The position numbers and the translations under genes were made by a program. Below, piece by piece: positions 1 to 12,700 of a DNA stretch of 64,000 nt. Source of the stretch: Inia geoffrensis (Eukaryota > Chordata > Mammalia > Artiodactyla > Iniidae); the NCBI GenBank assembly GCA_036417435.1, contig CM070916.1:21398052-21462051 (forward strand), in the 5' to 3' direction. Every line of letters begins with the position of its first letter. The stretch's first letter is position 1. Under the pieces are notes generated by a model. The model did not search any database, was not told where the DNA came from, and was given only the letters and a program-made list of their open reading frames with translations.

Positions 1-1138
1 ATGTTTTTAACACTAAGTGGTCACAGTCTTTGAGTGGCCTCGTATTTATATGAAACAGGGCAGGGTGGAATGTTTAAGTCACACTGCTATGCAGATGTGC
101 AAGTGGAAAAAAATGCAGCTTCTTTATTTTGTCTGTAACCAACCTGGTCTTCCTTCTGAGCCCCCTGCAGTTGGTGTGGGAAGGGAGTGGAGTAAGGTGG
201 AGAGTTAGCATTGACCTAAAAGTCTTCCTGGTTTGAACTGTTTCTTTTGGATAAGGTGCGAGCTTCCTGTGCTTCTTTCCTTATGGTTTGCCTGTGTGGC
301 TGGGGGTGTGTGTAGCTAATGGGTCCTCGGCTAACAGGGGAAGGGTTGAAGTCCTCAAGTGTGGTGCCTTGCAGCTCCCTCGGGCTCTCTTCTGCCTCTT
401 CCACCTGGCAATGGTTGGTGGAGTTTGTAGTCTGTCTGTCTGTCTGTTTCTCTCTCCCCCTCTCTCCTTCCGTCCCTCCCTCCTTCCTTCCTTCCCTCCC
501 TGTTCAGGTTTCCATGATTCTCCCTGTTTACTCCACTCATCTCATTTTCCAGCTGTATCTCCCATGCAGATTTCTTCTGGAGGTCTGATCTGTAGCCTCC
601 ATGTCAGTGCTGCGGAGTCTCCACTGGCTTTCCAGTCAGGTCTGTCAGCTACCCTAGGTTCCAACTATGCCATCAAGGAACGAAGAGGACTTAAGAAAAG
701 TAAACATTGTGTCAACAACTGCCCGGAAGTAAAGCAGGTTGGTAGGGGTGAACACACAAAGCAATCCACTCCCAGACTCTCAAATTGCAAATGGGGGCAG
801 GATACTACTTTCATCTCAATGTTAAATTGTTTAGCTAAAGTTTCTCCCTCTCTCTGTCTTGCAATTTAGAATTGAAAAACTTGAACACACTCCTGACCTA
901 CCCAATCTCTGTCTCCCCTGATTTACCAAAAACTCTCAGTCTGGAACGTTGTGAGCTTTTCTTCTAGGTCATGAACTCCCTCCTCCAATCTTATGAATAA
1001 GAATAAATCATGTCCAGAGATGTTCTTGCTACACTTTCAGAGACATATGATTCTAAATCATCCAGGATTAGCCATTGCTATGTTAAAGGCACAAGAATAT
1101 AACAACAACAAAGCAAAAATTCCTCTTTATTACAGTCC

Positions 1139-1141
<3 letters not shown>
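1..1141. other. Unique non-repeat DNA, no supported gene
   Basis: No recognisable repeat apart from a pyrimidine tract. The longest open frame in the window (288-869, plus, 193 codons) lies here, but it reads through the CT-rich microsatellite, has no motif I recognise and is overlapped by open frames in other phases. I regard it as chance. Confidence 0.5.
428..505. repeat. CT-rich (TCTG)n/(TCCC)n/(TTCC)n microsatellite
   Basis: Nearly uninterrupted pyrimidine tract made of TCTG, CTCCC and TTCC units. Confidence 0.85.
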
Positions 1142-1176
<35 letters not shown>

Positions 1177-1367
1177 GGTACACGGGCATCTCACTGTTGT
1201 GGTCTCTCCCGTTGCGGAACACAGGCTCCGGACGCGCAGGTTCAGTGGCCATGGCTCATGGGCCCAGCCGCTCCGTGGCATGTGGGATCTTCCCGGGCTG
1301 GGGCACGAACGCGTGCCCCCTGCATCGGCAGGCAGACTCTCAACCACTGCGCCACCAGGGAAGCCCC
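1142..1367 (-). mobile_element. CHR-type tRNA-derived SINE
   Basis: On the plus strand it starts with a 32-base T run (the A tail) and ends in the complement of the tRNA-like head, ACCAGGGAAGCC. The complement of the B-box-like GTTCGTGCCCC is visible in altered form. It abuts the T-rich 3' end of an L1 fragment, and no clear target-site duplication was found. Confidence 0.9.
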
Positions 1368-1370
1368 CCC

Positions 1371-1800
1371 TTTTTTTTTAAATTAATTTTTATTGGAGTA
1401 TAGCTGCTTTACAGTGTTGCATTAGTTTCTACCGTACAGCAAAGTGAATCAGCTATACGTATACGTATATCCCCTCTTTTTTGGAGTTCCTTCCCATTTG
1501 GGTCACCACAGAGCATCAGCTAGAGTTGCCTGTGCTGTAGAGTAGGTTCTCATTAGTTATCTATTTTATACGTAGTATCAATAGTGTATATGTGTCAATC
1601 CCTATCTCCCAATTCCTCCACCCTCTTCTTTTCCCCCTTGGTGTCCATACATTTGTTCTCTACATCTGTGCCTCTACTTCTGCTTTGCAAATAAGATAAT
1701 CTGTACCATTTTTCTAGATTCCACATGTATGCGTTGATATACGGTATTTGTTTTTCTCTTTCTGCCTGACTTCATTCTGTGTGATGGTCTGTAGGTTCGA
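1371..1800 (-). mobile_element. LINE-1 3' end fragment
   Basis: The tract TTTTTATTGGAGTATAG followed by the block ending near TTTGTTTTTCTCTTTCTGCC is the reverse complement of an L1 3'UTR and its junction with ORF2. The same block recurs near 29.2, 29.9 and 55.8 kb. The element is heavily 5'-truncated. The following ~300 bases (1801-2109) hold nothing recognisable. Confidence 0.85.
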
Positions 1801-2109
1801 AAGGCTGCTTTCTGGATGCCAAATCCTACTCTTGACTGTCAGAAGCTGTATACTTCCTACCTTTCTCTTTGCCTTCCTCCTGTGTCTGCTTCCCAGTCTG
1901 TGTCCTGTATCTTTCCCGCCTCCCCTACGTATTTTTTAGGTGGATGAGACCTCAGACTTATTAGTCCTACACAGAGATGTACTGAAATGGTAAGCTTCAC
2001 TATTAAAATTTTAACTTTCAAACTTTGAAGGAAAATAATGAATTTGATGACATTAAAAGTAAGGATTTATTCCAAAAAGCTAGCATGAAAATATTTATAA
2101 ATAGATGAC

Positions 2110-2500
2110 AGATAGGGAAAAGATGTCTGAGGTGTCTAGGACTAATGAGGATTAGAATATACAAACAACACTAGCAAAACAACAATCAAGTCAGCAAACC
2201 TTGTAGAAAAATGTCAAAAAATATGAACAACCAAGCTACAGAAGAGGAAACCCCCCAAACTAAGGACGTAAATAAGCAAGTGAAAGTTGCATAAACTCAC
2301 AAGTAATAAGAGAAATATAATATCAATGAGATAGATTTTTACAACAGTTATGTTGGCAAAAATTAAAGTAGAGGCAGGGACATTGAAATTATAGGAACCC
2401 TCAGGCTCTGATGGTCAAGTTAAGTATTACATGTACCTAGTGACCCAGAAATTCTGCCCTTTGAGGTATATCCTAAAGAGATTCTCAAACATGTCCAACA
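2110..2500 (+). mobile_element. Old LINE-1 ORF2 C-terminal relic, upstream half
   Basis: Decayed sequence resembling the end of L1 ORF2 (tracts like AGAAGAGGAAA, AGTAATAAGAGAAATATAATATC and GACCCAGAAATTCTGCC). It is interrupted by an LTR at 2506-3048 and resumes at 3049. Confidence 0.6.
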
Positions 2501-2505
2501 GGATA

Positions 2506-3048
2506 TTATTAGTTTTCTATAGTCATAGAACAGATGATCACTACCTTGATGGTTTCAAACAACACACATTTGGCTCACAGTTTATGTGGGTCAGAAATCT
2601 GGGTTTGGCTTAGCTGGGCTCTTTGCCTAGGGTCTGACAAGGGTGCAGTTTAGTTGTTGTCTAGGGCTGTGGTCTCATTTGAGACTTGGGGTTCTTCTCC
2701 AGGCTCATGTGGTTGGTGGCAGAATTCATTTCCTCACAGCTATAGAATGCATGGTTCTTTGGTTACTCATGGCCAGCAAGAGAATTGCTCTTCAGGAAGG
2801 ATCAAGTTCCTCTTTTAGGGACTTTCATCATTAAGTCAGCCCCACCCTGGAAAATCTACCTTTTGATTAACTCAAAACCAACTGATTTGGAACCATAACT
2901 ACATATGCAAAATCCCTTCCCTTTTACTAGGTAATGTGATCTAATCACAGGAGTGAAATCCCATCATGTTCTGAGATCCCACCCATATTCAAAGGGAAGA
3001 TTATACAAGGGTCCTTGAGGGTTATCTTAGAAATCTGTCTTCCACAAG
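2506..3048 (-). mobile_element. MaLR/MLT1-like solitary LTR
   Basis: The sequence from TATTAGTTTTCTATAG to CTGTCTTCCACA has the layout of an inverted MLT1-type ERVL-MaLR LTR, with an AACAACAC block near the start and CTAATCACAGG and ATTATACAAGGGTCC blocks near the end. It is flanked by GGATA at 2501-2505 and 3049-3053, a plausible 5-bp target-site duplication. It carries no coding capacity. Confidence 0.6.
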
Positions 3049-3625
3049 GGATATGCATGAGGACATTCACTGGAGCATTGTTTGTCCTGGCAAGGTGTCA
3101 TAAGCATTCTGAAAGCCTATCGCTGGGGAATGGATAGATAAGAAATGAAAAATGTTTTCCAAAGATAAATATTCTGTTTTTAGAATCAATAGATTTTATG
3201 TATTCACAGCATCATGAATAAGTATGAGAAACATATCACTGAGTGAAAAAGGTATGAAGCAGAATGGGATCTATAGCATAATGCCATTTATGGATACCAA
3301 AAATACATGTACTTTTAAATGATATAAATTTTTACAAGGACATAATAAAGGAAAATGAAAACTACCCCTAAGCATTGTATAGCAGGTAGGTATGGTAAGG
3401 AGAATTAGAGGGGAGAAGAGAGTTAGAATATTAATTAATTAAATCAGTATATAAAATTCTTGGGAGATATCACTTTTGGCACTCTATCTGGTATGCTTTT
3501 GATATACATACCATGTTAAGGTTACATACGGTACCTTACAAATGTATAATTCATGTTATATTGCATATACAATAATATATATCCAACGTAACTTGGGGTT
3601 ATTTCAGTGCTTTAATACTTTGGGA
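3049..3625 (+). mobile_element. Old LINE-1 relic, downstream half
   Basis: Resumes the L1 interrupted at 2500: GGACATTCACTGGAGCATTGT corresponds to the ORF2 C-terminal region, followed by 3'UTR-like A-rich sequence. Both halves have the same orientation and are in the right order. Confidence 0.6.
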
Positions 3626-4544
3626 AAATGCCAACTAGAGTTCTTAAAGTGACCATATACAGCCCATAATACATATTGCATTTATAACATTTGTATTGTT
3701 TTGTGCTTTCAAAATTATTTTATACCGCTTTTTATTTTTTTCCACTGGTGGATTACACATATCTTTCTACTGATTTAATCTTTAGCACATATAAAATTTT
3801 AGGAGTATCTTTAGGGTCCTTAAAAATTCAATGTAAATTTATATGCACCATAAATTATGAATGTTCTACTGCTTAAATTCATTCTTAATGCTTTTTGACT
3901 TAAACTGGAACATCAGAAAAGAAGGAAACTCAGGTACATAGATCTTGTGGTGATTCTATTTAGAGAAGGGACTTTTCCAGGAATAGGGCTATATAGATTT
4001 GATCAGAGATCAATAGAGATGAACAGAACTTCAAATTCCCTCTCTAGGTGGTGTCTTAGTCCCCCAAATAGAATTGGATGCCTAAATGATACAGTCTGTC
4101 TAACGTTAATAGATTCACAAAAGAAAAGTTTTAAAATTTCTCCTTCACCTTGGACAAGAACTGAGTCAAGAAGCTTCATAATAGTAAAACATTCAGAAAA
4201 TTTCAGTGCTTTTTGATGCCATGCCATACAAAATATTATTGGAAAAGAGAAGAACTAATTTTTTTTTTCTTCCAGATGTATGTAATTATGGAGAGAGGCT
4301 GGTAGATTGTTTACCACAAGGGATAGTTTTCTTTCTGAAGTATGGTATTCTGGAATGTAGTAAGATTTTTATCAAGGTGTTTGCTATTTTCAGTTCAAAT
4401 AAGACATTAAAAGTTGCAGTGTTCACTTTACTGATACATTAATATATGTATTCGAAAAGAAACGTTGCTTGTTGGAGCCAGAGGATGGTATGGTAGTGTC
4501 TACCATTTTTTTTTCTTTGTCTTCTCTTCTGCTCCTCCATTGAA
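3626..4544. other. Unique AT-rich DNA
   Basis: No repeat or gene recognised. Open frames at 3947-4216 (plus) and 4003-4227 (minus) overlap each other and show no known motif. Confidence 0.45.
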
Positions 4545-5240
4545 CACAAATATTCGGGCACCTTATGCATTACAGTGTACTAAGAATTATGAAGCCATTC
4601 ACTAAGAAGCTTACATTCCAGGTAGCCAGTCCAGAGGGTTTCCCATGAACCTATAGCAAGCAAGAGAAGAAGATGTCTTAAAGGATCTGGGAGAAGCCAG
4701 AGATGATTGAGGGTTAGAAATAGCCAGGAATGACTTCCCAGAAACCAGAAATCACCAGAACTGGGTTTTGAAAGGCAGGCCCCCAAAAATGAGTCAGCTT
4801 AGAAAAATTTCTGTCAAGTTTGCTGCACAGTGAGAAGAGGGTTTCCCTAGAGAAGAAGGTTTCCCTAGAGAAGAAGGTGTTTTGTATACCTGGAGGAGTA
4901 ATAGTCCTGAAAGTTAGGTGGAACTAGGGCAATGTAGACTGGTGAAAGGAGATTAGAAGAAATGGAAACCAGGGGAAGAGACAGGGATTTGAACAAGCAA
5001 CTGTGTTTTAGAGTATAGAATTTAAGAACGTTAAGTACGACATTAGGAGGAAGCTACGGAAGTCATCTCTAGCCAGGACCCATTACTGCACTTCCGATGG
5101 GAAGAAATGAGAGTACAAAGTAGACAGTGTAGGTAGAATGGCAGAGCCAGATATAAATTTAAAGAAAAAAACAAAAGCAAAGGGGATAAAAGGATAGCCA
5201 TAATGCCAGCCCAGGGAAATCAATTTGGTATTGAGATGAA
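4545..5240 (-). mobile_element. Probable LINE-2 relic
   Basis: The order of blocks (a position like CTTACATTCCAGG, then purine-rich AGGAATGACTTCCCAGA and TTTTGAAAGGCA) resembles the reverse complement of an L2 3' region. Divergence is high, so this is tentative. Confidence 0.35.
4842..4877. repeat. 18-bp tandem duplication
   Basis: Two exact adjacent copies of TTTCCCTAGAGAAGAAGG. Confidence 0.95.
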
Positions 5241-5272
5241 TGATAGGGAGAAGTAAACTTGGATGTTGGTAT

Positions 5273-5348
5273 TTTAATAGGATAGAATATTTAATAATAT
5301 TTAATAGGATTTAATAAAATTTAATAAAATTTAATAGGATAGAATATT
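5273..5348. repeat. Imperfect AT-rich tandem repeat
   Basis: Repeated TTTAATA units alternating with GGATAGAA or AAA spacers, including two copies of AATAGGATAGAATATTT. Confidence 0.85.
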
Positions 5349-6664
5349 TCCTCACATACATATGGCTTTAATGTGTTGTGCTATTACTCTCATTCGAGCT
5401 CAGTATTGTTTTCTTTGCATGGTTTACCATTAGAGCTCATTGCAATTTTTAAATTGCAAAGCTAGTAGTTAAGCACAGCTCACTGTGCTTTTTAATACAA
5501 GTTTTCAAGATCAATAAAACTTTTGCCTGGTCCACATATTTAAAATGATTTTGTTTTAGTCCATGTCCCTATTGTTTGGCTTTTTAACAATCCTAAACAG
5601 ATGTTATGAACATGGGGGGACATTCCATGGTATTTAATCCTTCCGGGGTAGTTTCTCTCTCTGTTCACTCGAGATTTAATATAATTTTCTAGACATACTC
5701 TCTTTTATTTTTATTAAACCATATGGTAGCAAGCCAGCTGAATCCAAATAATTACACTAGTAAGTTGTATTTGTACGATCCTTTGTATTTTCCCAAGTCA
5801 TTTCTTATACATTATGTCATCTGAAAGAAAGTAAAATTTTAGATACTGACATTTAGAAAGAATGCTTTATTTACACAGCTGGTTAATTGTTTTATGATAG
5901 GGAGGTTTGTTATAGCCAATTATTTTTCCTATGCACCTGGTTCACCTGTTTTTACAGGAATATATTAATTCTCTACTTCTCAGTTTAAGTGACAGCAACA
6001 TTTTTGAAATGGCAGTTTAATTTGAAAGTAAAAAAAAAATGTATAGTTGTTTTCATCTGTTGATCATTTTTGTCCTTTTACTAACTATGGTCGTCATCTT
6101 TAACCTTTTAGTGGGAAAAATAGCAAGAAGTCTGGTACCTTCTGTGGCACTCTCATGATTTTTTCACACTTTCTCAGAAAAGCATTCACTATAAAGAACC
6201 CAGCTTCTTTTCAAGTAATACTTTTTTAATGAAAAACATCTTTATCTGGATTTGACTATCTGCTGAAAAGTTGTCACTATGACAATATCCAAGATATGAT
6301 CCCTAGATGCTTTACATTGTTTTTGAAATTTCTATTGCCATAAGATACATCTGCTTCTCTTTGTGAAACCCCAGGATAATCAGCCTATTCAATTATTGAT
6401 TTGCTCCTCTTCTGCAGGTAAAATACAGGTATTTTACACAAGTGTATGATGCTATTGCCTTGGGAAACAACAGAGGTATCTTTTAAGATTCTCCTATCAC
6501 TTCTGCCTCTTAGTTCACCATTTCATATTGGTGGTAAATTTAAAATCACTATAGGGTCACAGTTCAGTTTCTATTGAGCTGCCTGTTCTTCACCTGAAAC
6601 TTTATATTAACCACAAATATCCTAGTCATTTACCACTAATAAGGCTAATATATTTCATAATCAG
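5349..6664. other. Unique AT-rich DNA
   Basis: Nothing recognisable: no open frame of note, no repeat signature and few CpGs. Confidence 0.45.
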
Positions 6665-6890
6665 CAATGCAGAGTACATTAAATTTCAAATCAGAATTTC
6701 TGGGTTTGAGTCAGAAGTTCCACCACTTACTAACTTCTCTACATTTCAACTTCTTCATTTATAAAATGGGGATAATAATATTCCTTATGTCATATAGCTG
6801 TTGTGAGGAGTAAATGAGTGAATATATAAAATGAGTATATGTCCAGGGAATGCCATATAATCAGTGCTAAATAAAGGTTCCTTATGGTAA
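6665..6890 (+). mobile_element. MIR SINE relic
   Basis: Matches the MIR layout: CTGGGTTTGAGTC (tRNA-like B-box side), CCACTTACTAAC, AAAATGGGGATAATAATA, TTGTGAGGAGTAAATGAG, and a GTGCTAAATAAA end. Confidence 0.8.
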
Positions 6891-7844
6891 TCATTTTACC
6901 ATTCCATAAATTTTACTGTGAAAAAATATTTGCATAATACAAATTTGTGAGACAGATAATATTAACATTAATGGAAAAACAGGTAATAATCAGGAGGTTA
7001 AATAACTTTTCCGAAGTCACATAGGGATTGTTTACTCTAGTTCCAAAGCCTATGTGATTTCTGTAATGCATACGAGTATTATACCTTCCTGATAAGCATG
7101 TAAATCCCAACTTTTTATTCTTTCCCATGGGCTAAAAAAAAAAAAAATTGTGTTCACCCATTCTTTGAAGGCTGATACAAACAAATGTCAATTCACAATA
7201 AGATTATGTTCTGTGAGCCCATTTCTAAACCTGTGGTTGTTATCATAGAATTAATTTTGCCACAGGAAAAAATGTTAAAGGTGATATTTGGGTTCCCAGG
7301 AGAATACAGAAGTTATCTGATATATAAAACTCTTCATTAAAAAATAATATTTGGCCATTTCATTTTAGCAGTTTCTGTATTTGGATCAATTAAATATACA
7401 TTTGTGGGACAGCTCAGAGATGCTAACGTACTTTAAAAATATTGGTTTATGAGAAAATGCATTCTAGGGCAAATGATAAGTATGCAGTGTAGAAGATGGA
7501 AGAAAATCCAGGCTTCCAACTGTAGCTACGACAACAAAAAGAGTAATTCTGCCTCTGATAGACGTTGCCTGATGTTGTACAAGCATGGCCAGATGTAGAG
7601 CAAGAGAAGACTGGGAGACCATTTGTAACTCTTTGGGATTGCTGAGGCGAATGTGTCGAATTGTGAAGTATACACATGATTATGAATTGGCTGTTTTTAA
7701 GAGGAAATGCCTACCTAATTCTAATTTCACAAATTGTGAAAAGGAAGTACTGGAAATACAGATAAAGCCTTTGCCTGAAGTCCCGGGAATCTTTAACAAA
7801 TGTCAATGGATGTAGAGAGTTAATAGTTCTCTTCTGGTCATTCA
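6891..7844. other. Unique DNA
   Basis: No repeat recognised. Open frames at 7447-7677 (minus) and 7585-7815 (plus) overlap on opposite strands without known motifs. Poly(A) at 7134-7147. Confidence 0.45.
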
Positions 7845-9165
7845 TTTATCCATTCCTTTAATAAATGTGATTCCTGTCCTTGAGAAGTATATAGTCTGGC
7901 AGGAAAGATAGTTCAAAGGCAGTGACTTAAAATGCAAGTGCTTTGGGAGTGGGTGCAGGTGACATGATGTCGGGAGGTATGTCAGGAGCAGTAAGCCTGT
8001 CTGGGTTTGAGGCTGGTGGGGCAGAGATAGCACAGGTCTTAATGGGGAAGATGACTTGAGCCTAATGCTCAGGATCATAGGCTCTGCCAGTTACTCCCTT
8101 TCTGATTTGGGCTGTTCCTTAACATCACTGTTTTTTTCCACATTTCTCGTTATAAAATAGAGATAATAATAATAAATAGAGCTGTTATGAGAATGAAACA
8201 AGTAAATATTTGTAATATGCTTTAGAATAGGCTATACACCTAGAAATTACTCAGAGTGCTTTAAGGACAATTATTTTCTGCCTCAGCTGAGAATTGAACA
8301 GAAAGAAAAAATGTTTTCCAGGCAGAAGAAATAGGGAAGAGCAGAGAAAGGGATGACACATTTCAGGAACTGAAAAAAATTCAGCATGGCCGTAAGCTTA
8401 AGTTTGAGGCAGGAAGAGGGGAGAGATAGAAGTCAGAGGATAAATGAATGTCAAGTAATGAAGGACTTTATGAGCCTTGTTAGTAAGTTTGGATTTATCC
8501 TAATGTTAATGGGAGACGACTAAAGGGGTTTAAGTAAGTGAGTAATATGATCAGATTTGCATTTTGGTAGAGTCACTCTGTCTGCTGGGAGGCGGGAGTG
8601 ATGAGTAAGGAATGGATTTCAAAAGGGAAAGGCCGGGAACAAGATGCAACTGAACGAGAATGGTTGCTTGGATCTAGGCATGAGAGTGGATTTGGGGGGA
8701 GAAAAGTTTCAAGACATGTCTCTCAAGGTAAAATTGATTGCACATGGTTGTTGCTTAATGTAAGTTTGAAGGAGAAGCTAGTGTTTTTTGACGATGTAGG
8801 TACTGAATGGTGGATGGTGAAATTCACAAAGAAGCATTAAGAAAGGAGCAGATCAGGGTGGCGGGGCATGAATGTGACTTTTATTCATGTTGAGATTTGT
8901 GGCTGTGAAAGTCAAACAGGGATGTGCACCAGGCAGTTGTATATACTAGTTCGTGTCTCAACAGAGAGTTTGGGTTGGGGAAATTGATTTGGGCATGTGT
9001 TAACATTTGATGATTGAAACCTTGGGCACGGATGAGATATTCAAGAGAGAAGATGCAGAGAAGAGAAGAGAACTTAGGGTAGAACACCAAAAAAATGGAT
9101 AAGGAGCATATAATGGGGACTTTGAAGGAGTAGTGGAACAAGAGAAGGAAAGCCAAGAGGCCAAA
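7845..9165 (-). mobile_element. LINE-2 3' region, interrupted by MIR
   Basis: Reads as the reverse complement of an L2 3' portion. Diagnostic blocks include GGACTTTATGAGCCTTGTTAG, TTTGGATTTATCCTAATG, ATATGATCAGATTTGCATTTTG, GTCACTCTGTCTGCTG and GGCAGTTGTATATACTAG. A MIR interrupts it at 8085-8265. No intact frame survives. Confidence 0.6.
8085..8265 (+). mobile_element. MIR SINE inside L2
   Basis: GCCAGTTACTCCC, TATAAAATAGAGATAATAATAA and GCTGTTATGAGAATGAAACAAG follow the MIR consensus order. Confidence 0.65.
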
Positions 9166-11835
9166 TATGTATACACATACATATATGTATATTTTTAAAT
9201 AAGGGAGGAATTGGTTATGTTGAAAGTTGTTTAGAATTTAAGTGAAATAAGAACTGAAAAGTGTCCACTGAACTTAACTGCAAATAGTTCTGAAAAGTAT
9301 AAGCTAAAAGAGTCCTCCCCATCCTGCCTACTACAAATAAGATCATGTATGATACTGTGCCTCATATTCTGAATTCTATTAAATCTTTGGGTTTTTTGGT
9401 CAGCCAATATCTACCCCAGGGGGATGAATCTGGAATAACAGATAATACACACCCTCCAACACCAAGTGAGAGCTAGAAAAACATATGACTTAAATGAAAA
9501 AAATCAATGAATGAGTAAAAGAAAATTTTTCTGCATAAAAAGTAATTTAGATACACAGACCATTAGAACTAAAAGACATTTTACAGTTTACCTAGTCAAA
9601 CAGCCTCATTTTTTCAAATGAAGGAATTAACGTTCAGCAAATTAGCCCAAACTTATATTCTTTAGGATCAATTTCTTCATTCCTTTTGAATGTGGGCTGG
9701 AGTTTAAAAATTATTTCAGTGCTTATGAAGTCCACACACAGAACACTGGATAAAAGTAATCTGAGTCAAGGCAATCTAAGCCTGTGCTCGATATTTTTTA
9801 CATATAAAAGAGAGGAAAGCATCCTATACGTTTTAAAACCTTTGTTATGCTATCACAGGGTTGTTAAATAAGACTGGTTCTTTATGAGGATTGAAGAGGT
9901 GAACAAAATCACTTTTCATAGGGTGGGGATGCAGTATGAATAGCACTTCACGTACATAAGAAATATACCCTTAAAACACTGGTAATTTCTGTGCAAGATT
10001 TTTGTTTCCCTTTATATGTTTTTACTTTTGATGGAATGAAGCAAGCAGCAAGCAACAAACAACAGGAGAGACAGTCCAAATAAGCCTTAAGGAAACCTAA
10101 TTTAAGCTCTTTCCTTATGTGATCTCTTTACAGTGCTTTAGAAAGAACGGTATTTGCCAGTGGGTTAGAGCTGTGTATTATTTTTGAATCAATCTTTCCT
10201 TTTTTCCAAGTTCCTAATACTTTTCATTCTGCCCTAGTCAGACACTTGAATGAGGGAAGTTCTGTATTATTCATCAAATACCTCAAGCTGTTCCTGTCAA
10301 GCTTGTAAACTCATTTCCTACAGATAGTCCACAAAAATAGAGGCAAAAAACTTCTCTGCCAGGTATAAGCCCATCTGAATAAAGAATGCAGAAGCCAGAC
10401 ATTTTGCAAAAAAAGAAGAGAAACTGAAAACCTGTACTCTTTCAATACCTCCAGTTTGTTTACTTTCTACCAGCTGTTAAAACCTATTTCCAACAATCTG
10501 ATTATTCATTTTTAATCTTGTTCAGCCTCCCTCACTAATAAAGGCTAACTCCTTCCCCAGGGAAGATGGATATATTCATAAGGAGAGCACAGTTTCCTAT
10601 CTTTTCTTTAGTTAGGGTAAAGGCATTTAATTTTGAGTCAGCAAAATAGTTTTTTGCAAAGCATATGAAATAAGTAATGAAAGAGTTAAGAATAAACTTT
10701 AAAGTATAGAAAAGAAAACAGGCAATTTATGCAAGATGTCCATTACCTGGGTGGAACATTTTGTAAAAATGCTAGTTTCTAACCTAAATGTTCTGCCATG
10801 TAAGTTTTTGAAAAATTCAGAATATTTAAATAAGAGATAAATAGAAAACCAAAATATTATTTTTCATTAAAACATTGTTCTATGTGTCTTATGATTAAAT
10901 AACATGATTTGGAAGACTGAAGTGGGAATAAAACACACTAAAAATGCTTGCTTTTCTTCATCAGTTTTCGTCTTGTTCCCCAGGCCTTTAGTAAAAGGGT
11001 GTATTTGTATGACTTGAAGAGGGTCCCAAGAAAAAATAAATATGTTGGTTTAGAAAATAAATTTCCAAAGAAACATCAACAAAGAACAGAAGTGTTTCTA
11101 TAATAACTATTCTTATTAATTTTACAAAGATCAAAATACATTCGAGGAATGGTAAACACTAAATCAAATAGTTTGATTGATGTTGGTATTTAAACTAATT
11201 TTGTAGGCTTCATGTAGAACAGCCTTACAACTTAGAATGTAAACAAAAAGCTGCTCTTCACTCAGTCTTAATCACCAGTCAGTATATTTCACTCAGGGTA
11301 GATAATAGAAGAAAAATTTCCTGATAAAAGAATAGCTAAATATTAGAATTTTAAAATATGATTCTATCTGTAACTAATGTATAGGCCAGATGAATTATCA
11401 TCAAAATCAACATTTAAAGTCTTGAATTCTTGATTTTAAAGACAACCAAGCATTTCAGATAGTAAACCATAATTTACATTAAAAAATTTAGATTTTTAAA
11501 CCATAAAAATCAATGGGTAAATATTTTTACAGTGACTTCTTTGTATCCATTTCTTTCTTAGATGCAATGGAGAAATGTCAATAAATTTTTCATTTCCTCT
11601 AAGAATATAAAGTACATTAGAGTGCAAAATTATTACAGAAATAGTCAATAATATGAGACAGTGCTAGGGGAGTTCAGAAGAAAGGATTATTAACACATGT
11701 GAAGGTCAGGAAAGCCTTCATGTCCAAGGAGCGCTTATCAGATAATTTCAATCTTTACAGGAAAATATGAAACTAGTTAACTGGTGGAGGATAAAATGGG
11801 TAAAAATGAGTTTAGGGGCTGTAAACAATATAACG
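9166..11835. other. 2.7 kb of unique AT-rich DNA
   Basis: No gene. Mostly unrecognised sequence. A stretch near 9560-9660 (CATTTTACAGTTTACC, then TTTTTTCAAATGAAGGAATTAACG) looks faintly like an ancient SINE but cannot be assigned. 11660-11790 is purine-rich and faintly L2-like. Confidence 0.4.
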
Positions 11836-12480
11836 TAATGCTTAAGAGCCTGGGCTTTGGTGTCAACTACCTAGATGGAGAATCCTGATCCTGTAACGCA
11901 TTTTTTATACAACCATGGGTGTAACCCTGTGTTCCTCACTTTTTAAAAATTGAAGTATAGTTGACTTAAAGTATTATATTAGTTTCAGATGGACAACACA
12001 GTGATTTGCTATTTTTATAGGTTCCACATACAAAGTTATTATAAAATATTGACTGTACTCCTTGTGACTTATTTTATAACTGGTAGTTTGTACCTCTTAA
12101 TCCCCTTCACCTATTTCACTCCTCCCACAACCCCTCTCCTCTCTGGCAACTACTAGTTTGTTCTTTGTATCTGTAGTCTATTTCTGTTTTATTTGTTCGT
12201 TTTGCTTTTTAGATTACACATGTAAGTGAAAACATACAGTATTTGTCTTCCTCTGTCTGACTTATTTCACTAAGCATAATACGCTCCAGGTCCATTCATG
12301 TTGTCACAAATGGCAAGATTGCATTCTTTTTTTATGGCTGAGTATCTCACAAGAAAAATAACACTATAGATTTGGACAGTGGTGAAGATTAAATAAGTTA
12401 ATACCTATAAGTTATTAGAATATTGCCTAGAACTCAGTGAATACCAATAGTTGCTAGCTGATGTTACAATTATTATTAAA
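11836..12480 (+). mobile_element. MIR SINE split by an L1 insertion
   Basis: The first half, 11836-11942 (TAATGCTTAAGAGCCTGGGCTTTGGTG), is the MIR head. The tail resumes at about 12346 (GAAGATTAAATAAGTTAATACC to TTATTATTAAA). The two halves are separated by a 400-base L1 end, and the tail is followed directly by a CHR SINE. Confidence 0.75.
11943..12345 (-). mobile_element. LINE-1 3' end inserted in MIR
   Basis: TTGAAGTATAGTTGACTTAAAG through TGGCAAGATTGCATTCTTTTTTTATGGCTGAGTA is the reverse complement of an L1 3'UTR and the last part of ORF2, like the copy at 36605-36956. Strongly 5'-truncated. Confidence 0.85.
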
Positions 12481-12494
12481 AATTCGGGGAATAG

Positions 12495-12700
12495 GGGCTT
12501 CCCTGGTGGCGCAGTGGTTGAGAGTCTGTCTGCCGATGCAGGGGACGCGGGTTCGTGCCCCGGTCCGGGAGGATCCCACATGCCGCGGAGCGGCTGGGTC
12601 CGTGGGCCATGGCCTCTGAGCCTGCGTGTCCGGAGCCAGTGCTCTGCAAAGGGAGAGGCCACAACAGTGAGAGGCCCGCGTACGGCAAAAAAAAAAAAAA
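12495..12700 (+). mobile_element. CHR-type SINE with perfect duplication
   Basis: Starts GGGCTTCCCTGGTGGCGCAG (A-box region) and carries the B-box-like GGTTCGTGCCCCGG and a pure A tail. The 15-bp AAATTCGGGGAATAG occurs at 12480-12494 and again at 12701-12715, an exact target-site duplication. Confidence 0.97.

Noticed and set aside
288..869. 193-codon open frame, the longest in the window
   Set aside because: Reads through a CT microsatellite that lacks stops in this frame, has no known motif and is overlapped by other frames.
12495..12570. tRNA gene suggested by A-box and B-box-like sequence
   Set aside because: This is the tRNA-derived head of a SINE, followed by the SINE body and A tail, not a folded tRNA gene.
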